DNA from: Pelagicoccus mobilis
Lineage (GTDB): Bacteria > Verrucomicrobiota > Verrucomicrobiia > Opitutales > Opitutaceae
Assembly: GCF_016595505.1 (NCBI RefSeq)
Contig: NZ_JAENIL010000040.1
Location: 1-64,000, forward strand
Reading direction: 5' to 3'
DNA: 64,000 nucleotides
Shown piece by piece: positions 42,152 through 50,164 of the stretch (position 1 is the stretch's first letter; each line of letters starts with the position of its first letter). The position numbers and the translations under genes were made by a program. The notes under the pieces are model-generated. The model ran no database searches. It saw nothing but the letters and a program-made list of their open reading frames with translations, and was not told where the DNA came from.

Positions 42152-44479
42152 ATGTTAGGATTCCCTCTCCCAAACATGTCATCTCCCATCCCCGTATTCA
42201 GATACCTAGCGATCGCTCTGATCGCCGCTTCAGGACTCCCGTTTACTCAGGCCACGACCTATCACTTTAGCGAGTCAACCGGCGACGACAACAATCCGGG
42301 CACGTACGACGCCCCGATGCAAAGCCTGGCCAAGGCTAGCTCCCTCCAGCTTTCTCCGGGCGATGAGGTTCTCTTCAAACGAGGCGACATTTTCGCCGGA
42401 CATTTTGCGGTGAATGGCTCCGGCTCCGCTTTCGAACCAATCGTGATCTCCTCTTACGGCGAGGGTGATTTACCGATCTTGACAGGCCAAGTCGGAGAGG
42501 CAGGAGGCGGCGATTACCAAGAAGCCGTCTTGGTGGAAAATCAGGACAACATCACTTTCGAATTTCTCGAAATCCAAAACGAGCGCCTCTCCTCACGCCC
42601 AGGCATCGACGACATCGACGCCTACGGCATCCAGATTCTCAACACCAGCGCCGGGATCATGGAAAACTTCACCTTCCGGAATCTGACTGTCCGCAAGGTC
42701 TACGCCCCCAAGCCAATTCTCCGTGATGAGGGGGAAGACGCTTTCAACGGTCTCGAAGTCGCTGGCATCCGCTTCTTCACCGCCTGGAACGCAGTCGCTG
42801 GAAACGAAAAGCAAATCCGAAACATCCTCGTCGAAGACTGCTTCTTCACTGATCTCCAACGTCTCGGCATCCATATCAAACATGGCGGAGCGAGCAACGG
42901 AGTCGGCAACGACGAGCTAAACCGCAATAAAGACATCATCGTTCGCAACAACGAATTCCAAAACACAGGCGGAACCTGCGTGCTCCCTATCCGCACCTAC
43001 AACTGCCTTATCGAAAACAACCTTTTCTACCGCCCTGGCTCCGACGCCGACTCACGCATGCCCAACCGTGGCAGCTCCGTCTGGACCTGGCGCTGCATCA
43101 ACACTGTCATCCAATACAATCGTTGCATCAGTACCCGCGGTTACCTCGATTCCCATGGCATCCACATCGACCACGAAAATCTGAATACGTTCGTGCAGTA
43201 CAACTATATGGAAGACTGCGAGGGCGGCTTCGTTGAGATCCTTGGCGGCAATGTGAACTCGGTCTACCGTTTCAACGTAAGCGTCAACGACGGCTGGCGT
43301 GACAATCCAAATTGGAAAAACTCAAACCATACGATCTGGATCAACGAGAAGGGTCCCGGAGACACGGTACATCGCTGCGAACACACATATATCTACAACA
43401 ACACTGTGTACATGGATCGCGACTTCTCCACTGCCATCGATATCGACGGTAAACACACGTACATCTACAATAACATCTTTCACGCCGAAGGCGGTGACAT
43501 TGGTGGCAAGCAAGTTGTGGTAGAGAACAACGGCACCGAGCTCTTCATGCGAAACAACCTATTCTCTGGAAACATCGATTCACGCTTCCAGAATATGGAT
43601 ACCGCCCCAATCGAAGGAACCCCGATCTTCGATCGCCCAGGTGAAACCAACAAATACGCTTACCAACTTCAAGCGAGCAGCCCGGCCATCAACGCGGGCA
43701 CAACTCAACTGGGTCCCCCTATCCCTGGAGCTGGGACCGGTGTGTTCAAAGACCTCACCCCGTACCCAAAAGTCGATTTTTACGGCAACCCAATCGATCT
43801 TTCCAGCGGCACACCCAACATCGGAGCCTGCAATGCAAAGAACGGAGAAATCCAATCGCGTCCGCTATCCCCGATTTCAAAGATAAGAGTATTCCCAAAT
43901 CAACTACACACTCAAAACGGGAGTGAGGAAAAACTAACAGCTCTCGCTAGCCCTGCCCTTGCGGACGACACCAGCATTGTCTGGAGCAGCGACAACGCCT
44001 CCGTCGCTACTGTCGATGTTTCAGGAACAGTGACTACACACTCGGAGGGAGTCGCCCTCCTCACCGCGAAGAGCGACAACGGTCAATCAGACAGTTGCTA
44101 CATCATCGTAGGAAACGTCTCAGCTAGCATGAGTGCCAACGCACGCCAATGGATGTGGGACAACCAACTCGACCCAAACCAATCCGACCTTGCCGATACC
44201 GCTCCGACCGGGAATCCGCTTCTGATCCACTACGCACTCGACACGCCGCCAAGCCAGGCGATTCAGTTCCAGTTCGACACCAGCGACAATCGAATCACTG
44301 CCCACTTCAAAGGTAGCCGAAGCGATCTTTCCTACAGCGCCCTTGCGGCCTCCGACTTGGAGGAATGGCAAACCACCTCCGTCTCACCACCCGACTCGCA
44401 GGGCATGAGATCCCTCAGCGTCTCCTCCCCAGCGTCAAACGCTGGCGCCTTTTTCAAAATTCAGGTAACTCCCAACTAA
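42152..44479 (+). CDS. Secreted parallel beta-helix protein with Big_2 and verrucomicrobial C-terminal domain
   Basis: 775 residues (an ATG at 42176 is an alternative start). Signal peptide YLAIALIAASGLPFTQA. Residues 30-560 form a right-handed beta-helix with many NN/NxF turns (IIVRNNEFQNTGGTC, CLIENNLFYRPG, TYIYNNTVYMD, LFMRNNLFSGN). It starts with the DPANPGT-like YHFSESTGDDNNPGTYDAPM of polysaccharide-active helices. A bacterial Ig-like Big_2 domain follows (about 585-655) and then a terminal domain (NPLLIHYALD, LSYSALAASDLEEWQTT) of the kind found at the end of many secreted Verrucomicrobia proteins. Polysaccharide lyase or hydrolase activity is likely, family unresolved. Confidence 0.82.
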   Translation: MLGFPLPNMSSPIPVFRYLAIALIAASGLPFTQATTYHFSESTGDDNNPGTYDAPMQSLAKASSLQLSPGDEVLFKRGDIFAGHFAVNGSGSAFEPIVISSYGEGDLPILTGQVGEAGGGDYQEAVLVENQDNITFEFLEIQNERLSSRPGIDDIDAYGIQILNTSAGIMENFTFRNLTVRKVYAPKPILRDEGEDAFNGLEVAGIRFFTAWNAVAGNEKQIRNILVEDCFFTDLQRLGIHIKHGGASNGVGNDELNRNKDIIVRNNEFQNTGGTCVLPIRTYNCLIENNLFYRPGSDADSRMPNRGSSVWTWRCINTVIQYNRCISTRGYLDSHGIHIDHENLNTFVQYNYMEDCEGGFVEILGGNVNSVYRFNVSVNDGWRDNPNWKNSNHTIWINEKGPGDTVHRCEHTYIYNNTVYMDRDFSTAIDIDGKHTYIYNNIFHAEGGDIGGKQVVVENNGTELFMRNNLFSGNIDSRFQNMDTAPIEGTPIFDRPGETNKYAYQLQASSPAINAGTTQLGPPIPGAGTGVFKDLTPYPKVDFYGNPIDLSSGTPNIGACNAKNGEIQSRPLSPISKIRVFPNQLHTQNGSEEKLTALASPALADDTSIVWSSDNASVATVDVSGTVTTHSEGVALLTAKSDNGQSDSCYIIVGNVSASMSANARQWMWDNQLDPNQSDLADTAPTGNPLLIHYALDTPPSQAIQFQFDTSDNRITAHFKGSRSDLSYSALAASDLEEWQTTSVSPPDSQGMRSLSVSSPASNAGAFFKIQVTPN

Positions 44480-44485
44480 CGAGAG

Positions 44486-45523
44486 CTACGAAGAGCCGCG
44501 CACAATCATACGCGGTTGAACGAGAGAAACGTGAGGCCCTTCCCCTTCCTCCAATTCCTTGGAACGCTCAAATACGCTGATCGACGCTTCGACCAACTCT
44601 TCCACATTTTGGGCGACCGAGGTGAGCTTCGGCTTCGTCCACTCCCCAACACCCAGATTGTCGAACCCGATCACCGAAAAATCGCCCGGCACCGCATACC
44701 CCCATTCATTGATGGCCTGCATCGCCCCAACCGCCACTTCGTCGTTCAGAGCGATCACCCCTCTCGGAGGATCCTCCATTTGCAACAGGTTTTGAGCCAA
44801 GGCGTATCCATAATCGAAGGACCAGTCCTTCTCGCCATCGATCACTAGCGAAACAAACGTCTCCTCCCAAGACATCTCGAGCGTCTTACACGCTTCCTTC
44901 AGCCCCTCGATTCGCTTCGACCCATAAACCGGATCGCTCTCCAGCCCGAGCAAGACAATCCGCTTATGCCCTTTCTGTAGAAGGTGACGCAAACAAAGCC
45001 CCATGCCCATCCGACGGTCTACCTCCACTCTAGGAATCGGTACCGGATTCGCCGGGTCCACCGAAACCGACAGAACCTTAGCCTCCTGGATACGCTCAAA
45101 AATGGGATCCGACTCCCGCAACACCGACCCGACCATGATGATGCCATCCACGTTCAGGGAGAGAAAATGGTTAATCACGTCACGCTCCGCCTCCGCATCG
45201 CCCGAAGTGATCTCAATCATGCCTCGCAACCCACGTGTTTGCAGCGATTCCTGGATGCTGGAAATCTTTCTGGCCAAAATCGGAGAGCCCATTCCCTGCA
45301 TGCACACCCCCACCAGCCCCGTCTTCGCCCCACGCAAACTCCGCGCCATCAGGTTCGGTTGGAAATTCAGTCGCTTCATCTCCGACTGCACCCGATTCAG
45401 AGTCTCCTCGTGGAACCCCTTGTGTCCGTTCAAGATACGCGACACCGTCCAGCGGGACAATCCGAGGTGTTTGGCGAAGTCGCCAATCGATTTGATAGTG
45501 GGCGTGTTGGTATCTTCAGGCAT
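44486..45523 (-). CDS. LacI-family transcriptional regulator
   Basis: 345 residues: N-terminal LacI helix-turn-helix (IGDFAKHLGLSRWTVSRILN, about 13-32), hinge helix NLMARSLR and a sugar-binding PBP-like domain (about 70-345: GLVGVCMQGMGSP, VDGIIMVGSV, GVIALNDEVAVGAMQAINEWG, VIGFDNLGVG). It is convergent with the beta-helix gene, separated by 6 bp, and divergent from the UxaE-like gene, whose leader holds a CACGTG-centred palindrome. It probably represses the UxaE-like gene in response to a sugar or uronate. Confidence 0.94.
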   Translation of the reverse strand: MPEDTNTPTIKSIGDFAKHLGLSRWTVSRILNGHKGFHEETLNRVQSEMKRLNFQPNLMARSLRGAKTGLVGVCMQGMGSPILARKISSIQESLQTRGLRGMIEITSGDAEAERDVINHFLSLNVDGIIMVGSVLRESDPIFERIQEAKVLSVSVDPANPVPIPRVEVDRRMGMGLCLRHLLQKGHKRIVLLGLESDPVYGSKRIEGLKEACKTLEMSWEETFVSLVIDGEKDWSFDYGYALAQNLLQMEDPPRGVIALNDEVAVGAMQAINEWGYAVPGDFSVIGFDNLGVGEWTKPKLTSVAQNVEELVEASISVFERSKELEEGEGPHVSLVQPRMIVRGSS

Positions 45524-45625
45524 TAGGAAACATCAGTCATAGGGACGCTAGGGAGAACGGACGAAAAGGAAAACGCTCCATTAGTGTTATGTTTCAACGC
45601 TAGTGTACAGCAGTTTTCACTTGAG

Positions 45626-45643
45626 GCCTAACACGTGATAGGC
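45626..45643. promoter_or_regulatory. Candidate LacI-type operator upstream of the UxaE-like gene
   Basis: An 18-bp near-perfect palindrome GCCTAACACGTGATAGGC (one mismatched pair) centred on CACGTG, 33 bp before the ATG at 45676 and 103 bp from the divergent LacI gene. A direct repeat AACGCT...TAGTGT lies just upstream (45572-45587 and 45596-45606). Confidence 0.55.
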
Positions 45644-45675
45644 TGAGTTGGTTTTCAAAAACAAACCTCAGCGAC

Positions 45676-47550
45676 ATGACGGCAAAGCCAATAAACGAAT
45701 TTCTCCTGCAAAACTCCTTCGATCTGGAAACCAATCCCTGCGTCAGCCCGGACTTCTGCCTAGACTGGGAACGCTGCCAAAAGGAGATCTCGAAAGGCAA
45801 TTGCAAGGAGTTCGAACTCAGCCGAATCCAATTAGAAAAAGGAGCCACACTCAGCCTCGTAAAAGACACCCAACACGATCATGCGTGGAAGTTGATCGGC
45901 TCCAGCAATGCCAACTTCCTGCAAGACGGGGCGCCCATCAACGACGCTCTCTACTTTCCTGCCAGTTTCGAAAACCTGATCCTCCTCAAAAACCGTCTCC
46001 AGGAGGCGGACCCAGAATCAACCGTTTTCCCAAGCACTGCTGGAAATCTCGGCAAGAAGACCCTCGGCATAGGCACTCGCTTCACCACTCTCCATTGGCC
46101 CGCTGTCGAATGGGCCATGGCCAAACTCGGCATCGGACTCACCGCCAACCAAAACAGCATCCCGCGCGAGTTGGTTTATAACGTCGATGCCATGCTTGAG
46201 GACAATCTGGAAACCGTCCCCTTCCCCTTCATCGGCACCGACGTCCCTGAGGGCCATCAAGGCCAAAGCGTCGAGGGCATGAGCCACGGCTCAATCCTCA
46301 GCAAACTCAAAACGGGCTACCATCTCAATCGCATCGCCTGGAGCTTCAACGCCGACCACCAACCCATTGGCGGAAAATTCGACAAGCGGGAAGACTTGCT
46401 CGTAGAAGGCTGCCTATTCGCCAGCTATATCACCTTCGACCTCTCTCCCGAGCTCGCCATAACGGAAGTCCCTGACTCCGAATCCGCTCGCTCCCAGTAC
46501 ATCCAGGCAAACATCTCTTCCGAACTCATCCAGACGGTGCGAACTCGCGTCGAAACGCTTGGCCTCAGTCTCAATCCAGACGCCTTCGCAGAGCTAAGCT
46601 GTCTCGTTTGGCCCGCCATCCAGAAAATGAAGCAGCGCGACGAGAAATACGCCGCGATCCGCGCAAAGCACTTCACCACTACAGAAGGCCAAGCTTACCT
46701 GCGTGAGCTCTCAATCGACGAGCTTCCGGGCCTTACCACTGGTGAGACAACCGCTATCATGCTTTCTTTCTGCGAAGCGCTTGAGATGCCAATCAACTTC
46801 GTGGCCCCCGCTTTCGGATTCCAGAAAAACGCGCCCTACCCAGACAACCAACGCCTTCGAGAGCTCATCGATATCCAGTGGACCATCTGCAAGCAGTTCG
46901 GCGTATCGATCGGCTTCCACTCCGGCTCCGGAAAGTCCGAGGAGAACTATCGCATCATGGGAGAAGCCACCGGCTCCAACCTGGAGATCAAAACCAGCGG
47001 CCGTTACACCTATGAAATGGGGATCGCCCTCTCTCAATCGACGGACCCTAGCGACCAAGAGTTGTGGCGAGATTGGTACGCGTTCACCAAGGAACTCGCC
47101 CTCGCCGGAGCCTTCGCGGAAGACGAAACCGAACGCGCTGCCGCTCGCGAGTTTATAGAAACCAGCCTAGCTGACGAGCAAACGACCGAGGACCTCTTCT
47201 CTTCGCCAGAATCTTGTCGTTCCGTATTGGATACCCTTTCGCCCGATCCGGACCATATGCTCTTCTTCGAGTACAACTTCCTCTACGTCCTCGCCGCTAA
47301 CGGTTCTTCCGATAAGTCCGCACTCGGAGATCACAGCCCGGCCGGCTACCAGCAACGCAAACGCTTCTACTCGATCAGCGATGAAGCACGCTTGGCCTAC
47401 TCGAAACGCGTCGCCAGCTACATCATCTTCCTAGCCAAAGCGACCGGCCTGAGCACCGCACAAACCGCCCAAGCAGTCAGCTCCGAGCTCGAGTCCTACA
47501 AAAGCTTCACAGACCTCCTCAACAGCATCGCTCCAAACGTCGGAGTCTAA
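45676..47550 (+). CDS. UxaE-like (tagaturonate epimerase family) protein
   Basis: 624 residues, cytoplasmic. The region about 400-470 resembles UxaE, the tagaturonate/fructuronate epimerase: IGFHSGSGKSEENYRIMG and LEIKTSGRYTYEMGIALS correspond to the HSGSDK and KTAGT-type motifs of that family. It is about 130 residues longer than the Thermotoga enzyme, and the N-terminal third is not recognised. The divergent LacI gene and a palindrome in the leader suggest sugar- or uronate-controlled expression. A uronate or ketose epimerase role is likely; the exact substrate is not. Confidence 0.65.
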   Translation: MTAKPINEFLLQNSFDLETNPCVSPDFCLDWERCQKEISKGNCKEFELSRIQLEKGATLSLVKDTQHDHAWKLIGSSNANFLQDGAPINDALYFPASFENLILLKNRLQEADPESTVFPSTAGNLGKKTLGIGTRFTTLHWPAVEWAMAKLGIGLTANQNSIPRELVYNVDAMLEDNLETVPFPFIGTDVPEGHQGQSVEGMSHGSILSKLKTGYHLNRIAWSFNADHQPIGGKFDKREDLLVEGCLFASYITFDLSPELAITEVPDSESARSQYIQANISSELIQTVRTRVETLGLSLNPDAFAELSCLVWPAIQKMKQRDEKYAAIRAKHFTTTEGQAYLRELSIDELPGLTTGETTAIMLSFCEALEMPINFVAPAFGFQKNAPYPDNQRLRELIDIQWTICKQFGVSIGFHSGSGKSEENYRIMGEATGSNLEIKTSGRYTYEMGIALSQSTDPSDQELWRDWYAFTKELALAGAFAEDETERAAAREFIETSLADEQTTEDLFSSPESCRSVLDTLSPDPDHMLFFEYNFLYVLAANGSSDKSALGDHSPAGYQQRKRFYSISDEARLAYSKRVASYIIFLAKATGLSTAQTAQAVSSELESYKSFTDLLNSIAPNVGV

Positions 47551-47760
47551 GAACCGGAGGGCAACGTGTCTTCGCTCCGCTCGAGTGTCGTCACATACGT
47601 TCCTCGGTACCGTCGTTGCCGCACCAACCTAACTCCGCCCCTCCTCGTTGGAAAGTACAAGACCAGAGTCAAAGCTGGCCAAAGAGACCGATATGCCTAA
47701 AGTCGCCTATCGGTTTCATTAGCCAGCCCCCTAGCTCCCCCCGAAAACTTCCCAACGACC

Positions 47761-49464
47761 TTGAAATTCTTTTCCTCCAGCGTTGCCTCCTTTCTCCGAG
47801 GCGAGACCGAATCACGCCGTCGAAACCTACGCCTGCTCGTCCGCTTCCTCGTCATTATCGCGGCCGTAGTGAGCGTTTTCAGCGTCCTCTTCCACATCAT
47901 TATGGCCTGGGAAGGCCAGGACCACTCTTGGCTCACCGGCTTCTATTGGTCCCTCACTGTGATGTCGACTTTGGGCTTCGGAGACATCACCTTCCACTCC
48001 GATCTCGGGCGTCTCTTCAGCATTTTCGTCCTCATCACAGGCGTCATCTTCCTCCTGGTCCTACTCCCCTTTACGCTGATCGAATTCTTCTACGCGCCTT
48101 GGGTTGAGAGCCGAGCCAAACGCGTCATACGCGAACGCGTTTCCAGCAGCATCACCGGCCACGTCATCCTGCTGCACTACGATGCCGTCTCCGCCGCCCT
48201 GATCGAGAAACTGGATCGCCACGGTCACGACTACGCCCTGCTCACCGCAGAACAAGACGAGTGTATCCGCCTCACGGATATGGGCGTCAACGCCTTCTGG
48301 GGCGATCCAAGACAAGCCGCCACCTACGAACGCCTGCGTCTCGAACACGCAGGCATGGTCGCCCTAACTGGAGACGACTTCGAAAACTCCCGCCTCGCTT
48401 TTACCGTCCGCTCCTTCCGCAAAGACATACCCATCATCGCGTCCGCGGAATCCAAATCCTCCAGCGACGTGATTCGCCTTTCCGGCGCCAACAAGACCTT
48501 CCAACTCGCATCCCTCGTAGGCGAAGCTCTCGCCCGCCGTACCCACGGGGGCAACTCCATCACCCACGTGGTTGCCCACTTCGACGAGCTTCTCATAGCT
48601 GAAGCGCTCGCAGACTGCCCAAACCTCGAAGGCAAAACGCTCGCCGAAGCAAACCTCCGTGCCACCATTGGGGTCAACGTGATCGGACTTTGGGAACGTG
48701 GCGAATTCCTGCTCGCTAGCCCGAACTCACTGATAAAACAGAACACCGCTCTTCTGCTCGCAGGTTCGAAAGAGCAGCTCGAAGCCTTCGACAACTCGTA
48801 TCGGAAATCCGACCACAACCAGGGCCACATCATTGTCATCGGAGCGGGACGCGTCGGAGCTGCAGTTTGCCGCACCCTAGACGCAGAAGGGGCAAACTAC
48901 TGCGTCATCGATCGATCCGCTCGTGTTCTCAAGCCCCTCGCCGGCAAAGCGATCCAAGGAGACGCCTCCTCTTTTGAAGTTCTCCAGAAAGCCGGCATTA
49001 TCGAAGCCCGCACCGTCGTCATCACCTCCCACAACGACGACCTCGAAACCTACCTCACCATCTTCTGCCGCAAGCTACGCCCGGATATCCAAATCGTCTG
49101 CCGCGCCACATTGCCAGAGACGATCGGCGAACTCCATCGCGCGGGTGCGGACATTGTCCTCTCCTACGCCTCCATGGGAGCGAACATCCTCTCCAACTAC
49201 TTTAAACACAGCGACGTCCTTATGGTCGCCGAAGGGCTCAACATCTTCAAAGTCGAAGCTCCTGCTGCACTCTCTGGTAAAACGCTCTTGGAGGAGAACC
49301 TAGTCACCAACACCGGCTGCAACGTCATCGCTCTCAAAACCGAGGACGGCCTCCAAGCGCCGCCAAACCCAAACGCCTCCATCCCTGCAGGAGCCGAGCT
49401 CATCCTAATCAGCGACGCCGAATCCGAAAAACGCTTCTTCGAACGCTACAGCCAAAAGAAATAA
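47761..49464 (+). CDS. Potassium channel with two RCK (TrkA-N/TrkA-C) modules
   Basis: 567 residues from a TTG at 47761; no ATG is available until residue 48, and that start would remove the first transmembrane helix. Two membrane helices (LLVRFLVIIAAVVSVFSVLFHIIM and FSIFVLITGVIFLLVLLPFTLIEFF, shown in shorter form) flank the selectivity filter STLGFGD (residues 69-75), a variant of TVGYGD. Two RCK units follow. The first (GHVILLHYDAVS, about 133) lacks the GxGxxG dinucleotide loop; the second has GAGRVG at 361-366. Both have TrkA-C-like tails. It probably controls K+ flux and is unrelated to the flanking sugar genes. Confidence 0.9.
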   Translation: MKFFSSSVASFLRGETESRRRNLRLLVRFLVIIAAVVSVFSVLFHIIMAWEGQDHSWLTGFYWSLTVMSTLGFGDITFHSDLGRLFSIFVLITGVIFLLVLLPFTLIEFFYAPWVESRAKRVIRERVSSSITGHVILLHYDAVSAALIEKLDRHGHDYALLTAEQDECIRLTDMGVNAFWGDPRQAATYERLRLEHAGMVALTGDDFENSRLAFTVRSFRKDIPIIASAESKSSSDVIRLSGANKTFQLASLVGEALARRTHGGNSITHVVAHFDELLIAEALADCPNLEGKTLAEANLRATIGVNVIGLWERGEFLLASPNSLIKQNTALLLAGSKEQLEAFDNSYRKSDHNQGHIIVIGAGRVGAAVCRTLDAEGANYCVIDRSARVLKPLAGKAIQGDASSFEVLQKAGIIEARTVVITSHNDDLETYLTIFCRKLRPDIQIVCRATLPETIGELHRAGADIVLSYASMGANILSNYFKHSDVLMVAEGLNIFKVEAPAALSGKTLLEENLVTNTGCNVIALKTEDGLQAPPNPNASIPAGAELILISDAESEKRFFERYSQKK

Positions 49465-49483
49465 GGCTCCCCGGCGTTCGCCC

Positions 49484-50047
49484 TTACTCCCGATCGATAT
49501 AGCAACCGATCGCCTTTTCGCTACGAAACCCCGGCACTTCCCCCTTCGCGATCAATCCCAGCGTATCCCGCAGATCGTGCACCGTCGCCTCCTTGCGCCA
49601 CTTTCCAAAAGCGACGTACTGATTGTCGATACGACCGCGATAGACCATCTCAAACGCACCCGATTCCCCTCGAGCAAAAACCGCGCACTCGGGCGTCACC
49701 TTAGCATCGACCTTTTCAACGAGCACGTGATCTCGATCAATCACACACGGTAAGCCGATCTCAAAGTCCGTTCGGTGCTCCTTCACATTCTCTACCTTTG
49801 TATTCACCCCCGGATACACCATTAAAAACCGGGCAGTCTCACTCCACCTCTCCCCAAGCCGCTTCATCTTGGGAATGTATCGATTCGAAATCGGGCAGAT
49901 ATCCTCAACAAAAAAGAGGACCACCACATCCTTGTCCTCCTCGGAAAATACATCAACCGGCTCGCCTTCCAAGCCCACAGGCAAATCCTTGGCCTCGATC
50001 AAAGACCCGAAAATCAAGCAAAGCAAAAAGGCATAGCAAACTCGCAT
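49484..50047 (-). CDS. Secreted redoxin/thioredoxin-fold protein
   Basis: About 187 residues from ATG 50047, which begins a signal peptide (VCYAFLLCLIFGSLIEA); the longer frame to 50155 has no signal. The motif VVVLFFVEDICPISNRYIPKM has a single active-site cysteine in CPxSNR, the form found in redoxins beside c-type cytochromes in Planctomycetes and Verrucomicrobia. A later VTPECAVFARG supplies a possible resolving cysteine. It lies downstream of the GH2 gene on the same strand, across a perfect palindrome. Role unknown, perhaps disulfide or copper handling. Confidence 0.8.
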   Translation of the reverse strand: MRVCYAFLLCLIFGSLIEAKDLPVGLEGEPVDVFSEEDKDVVVLFFVEDICPISNRYIPKMKRLGERWSETARFLMVYPGVNTKVENVKEHRTDFEIGLPCVIDRDHVLVEKVDAKVTPECAVFARGESGAFEMVYRGRIDNQYVAFGKWRKEATVHDLRDTLGLIAKGEVPGFRSEKAIGCYIDRE

Positions 50048-50128
50048 GCCTCGAACCCTAGATTCACGCGCCCAAGACATCAACCCTTGATGAAGCGGAC
50101 CCGTTAAATCGCCCCCGCACTCAATGCC

Positions 50129-50150
50129 CCAGCTCCAAGCTTGGAGCTGG
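50129..50150. repeat. 22-bp perfect palindrome
   Basis: The half-site CCAGCTCCAAG is followed directly by its reverse complement, centred on AAGCTT. It lies between the GH2 stop and the redoxin gene. There is no T run, so a classical terminator is not supported. Confidence 0.8.
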
Positions 50151-50164
50151 AACAACGAAATCGT

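Noticed and set aside
45003-45542. Antisense frame of about 179 codons opposite the LacI gene
   Set aside because: Mirror of a strongly supported gene; composition reflects the opposite frame and no motif is seen.
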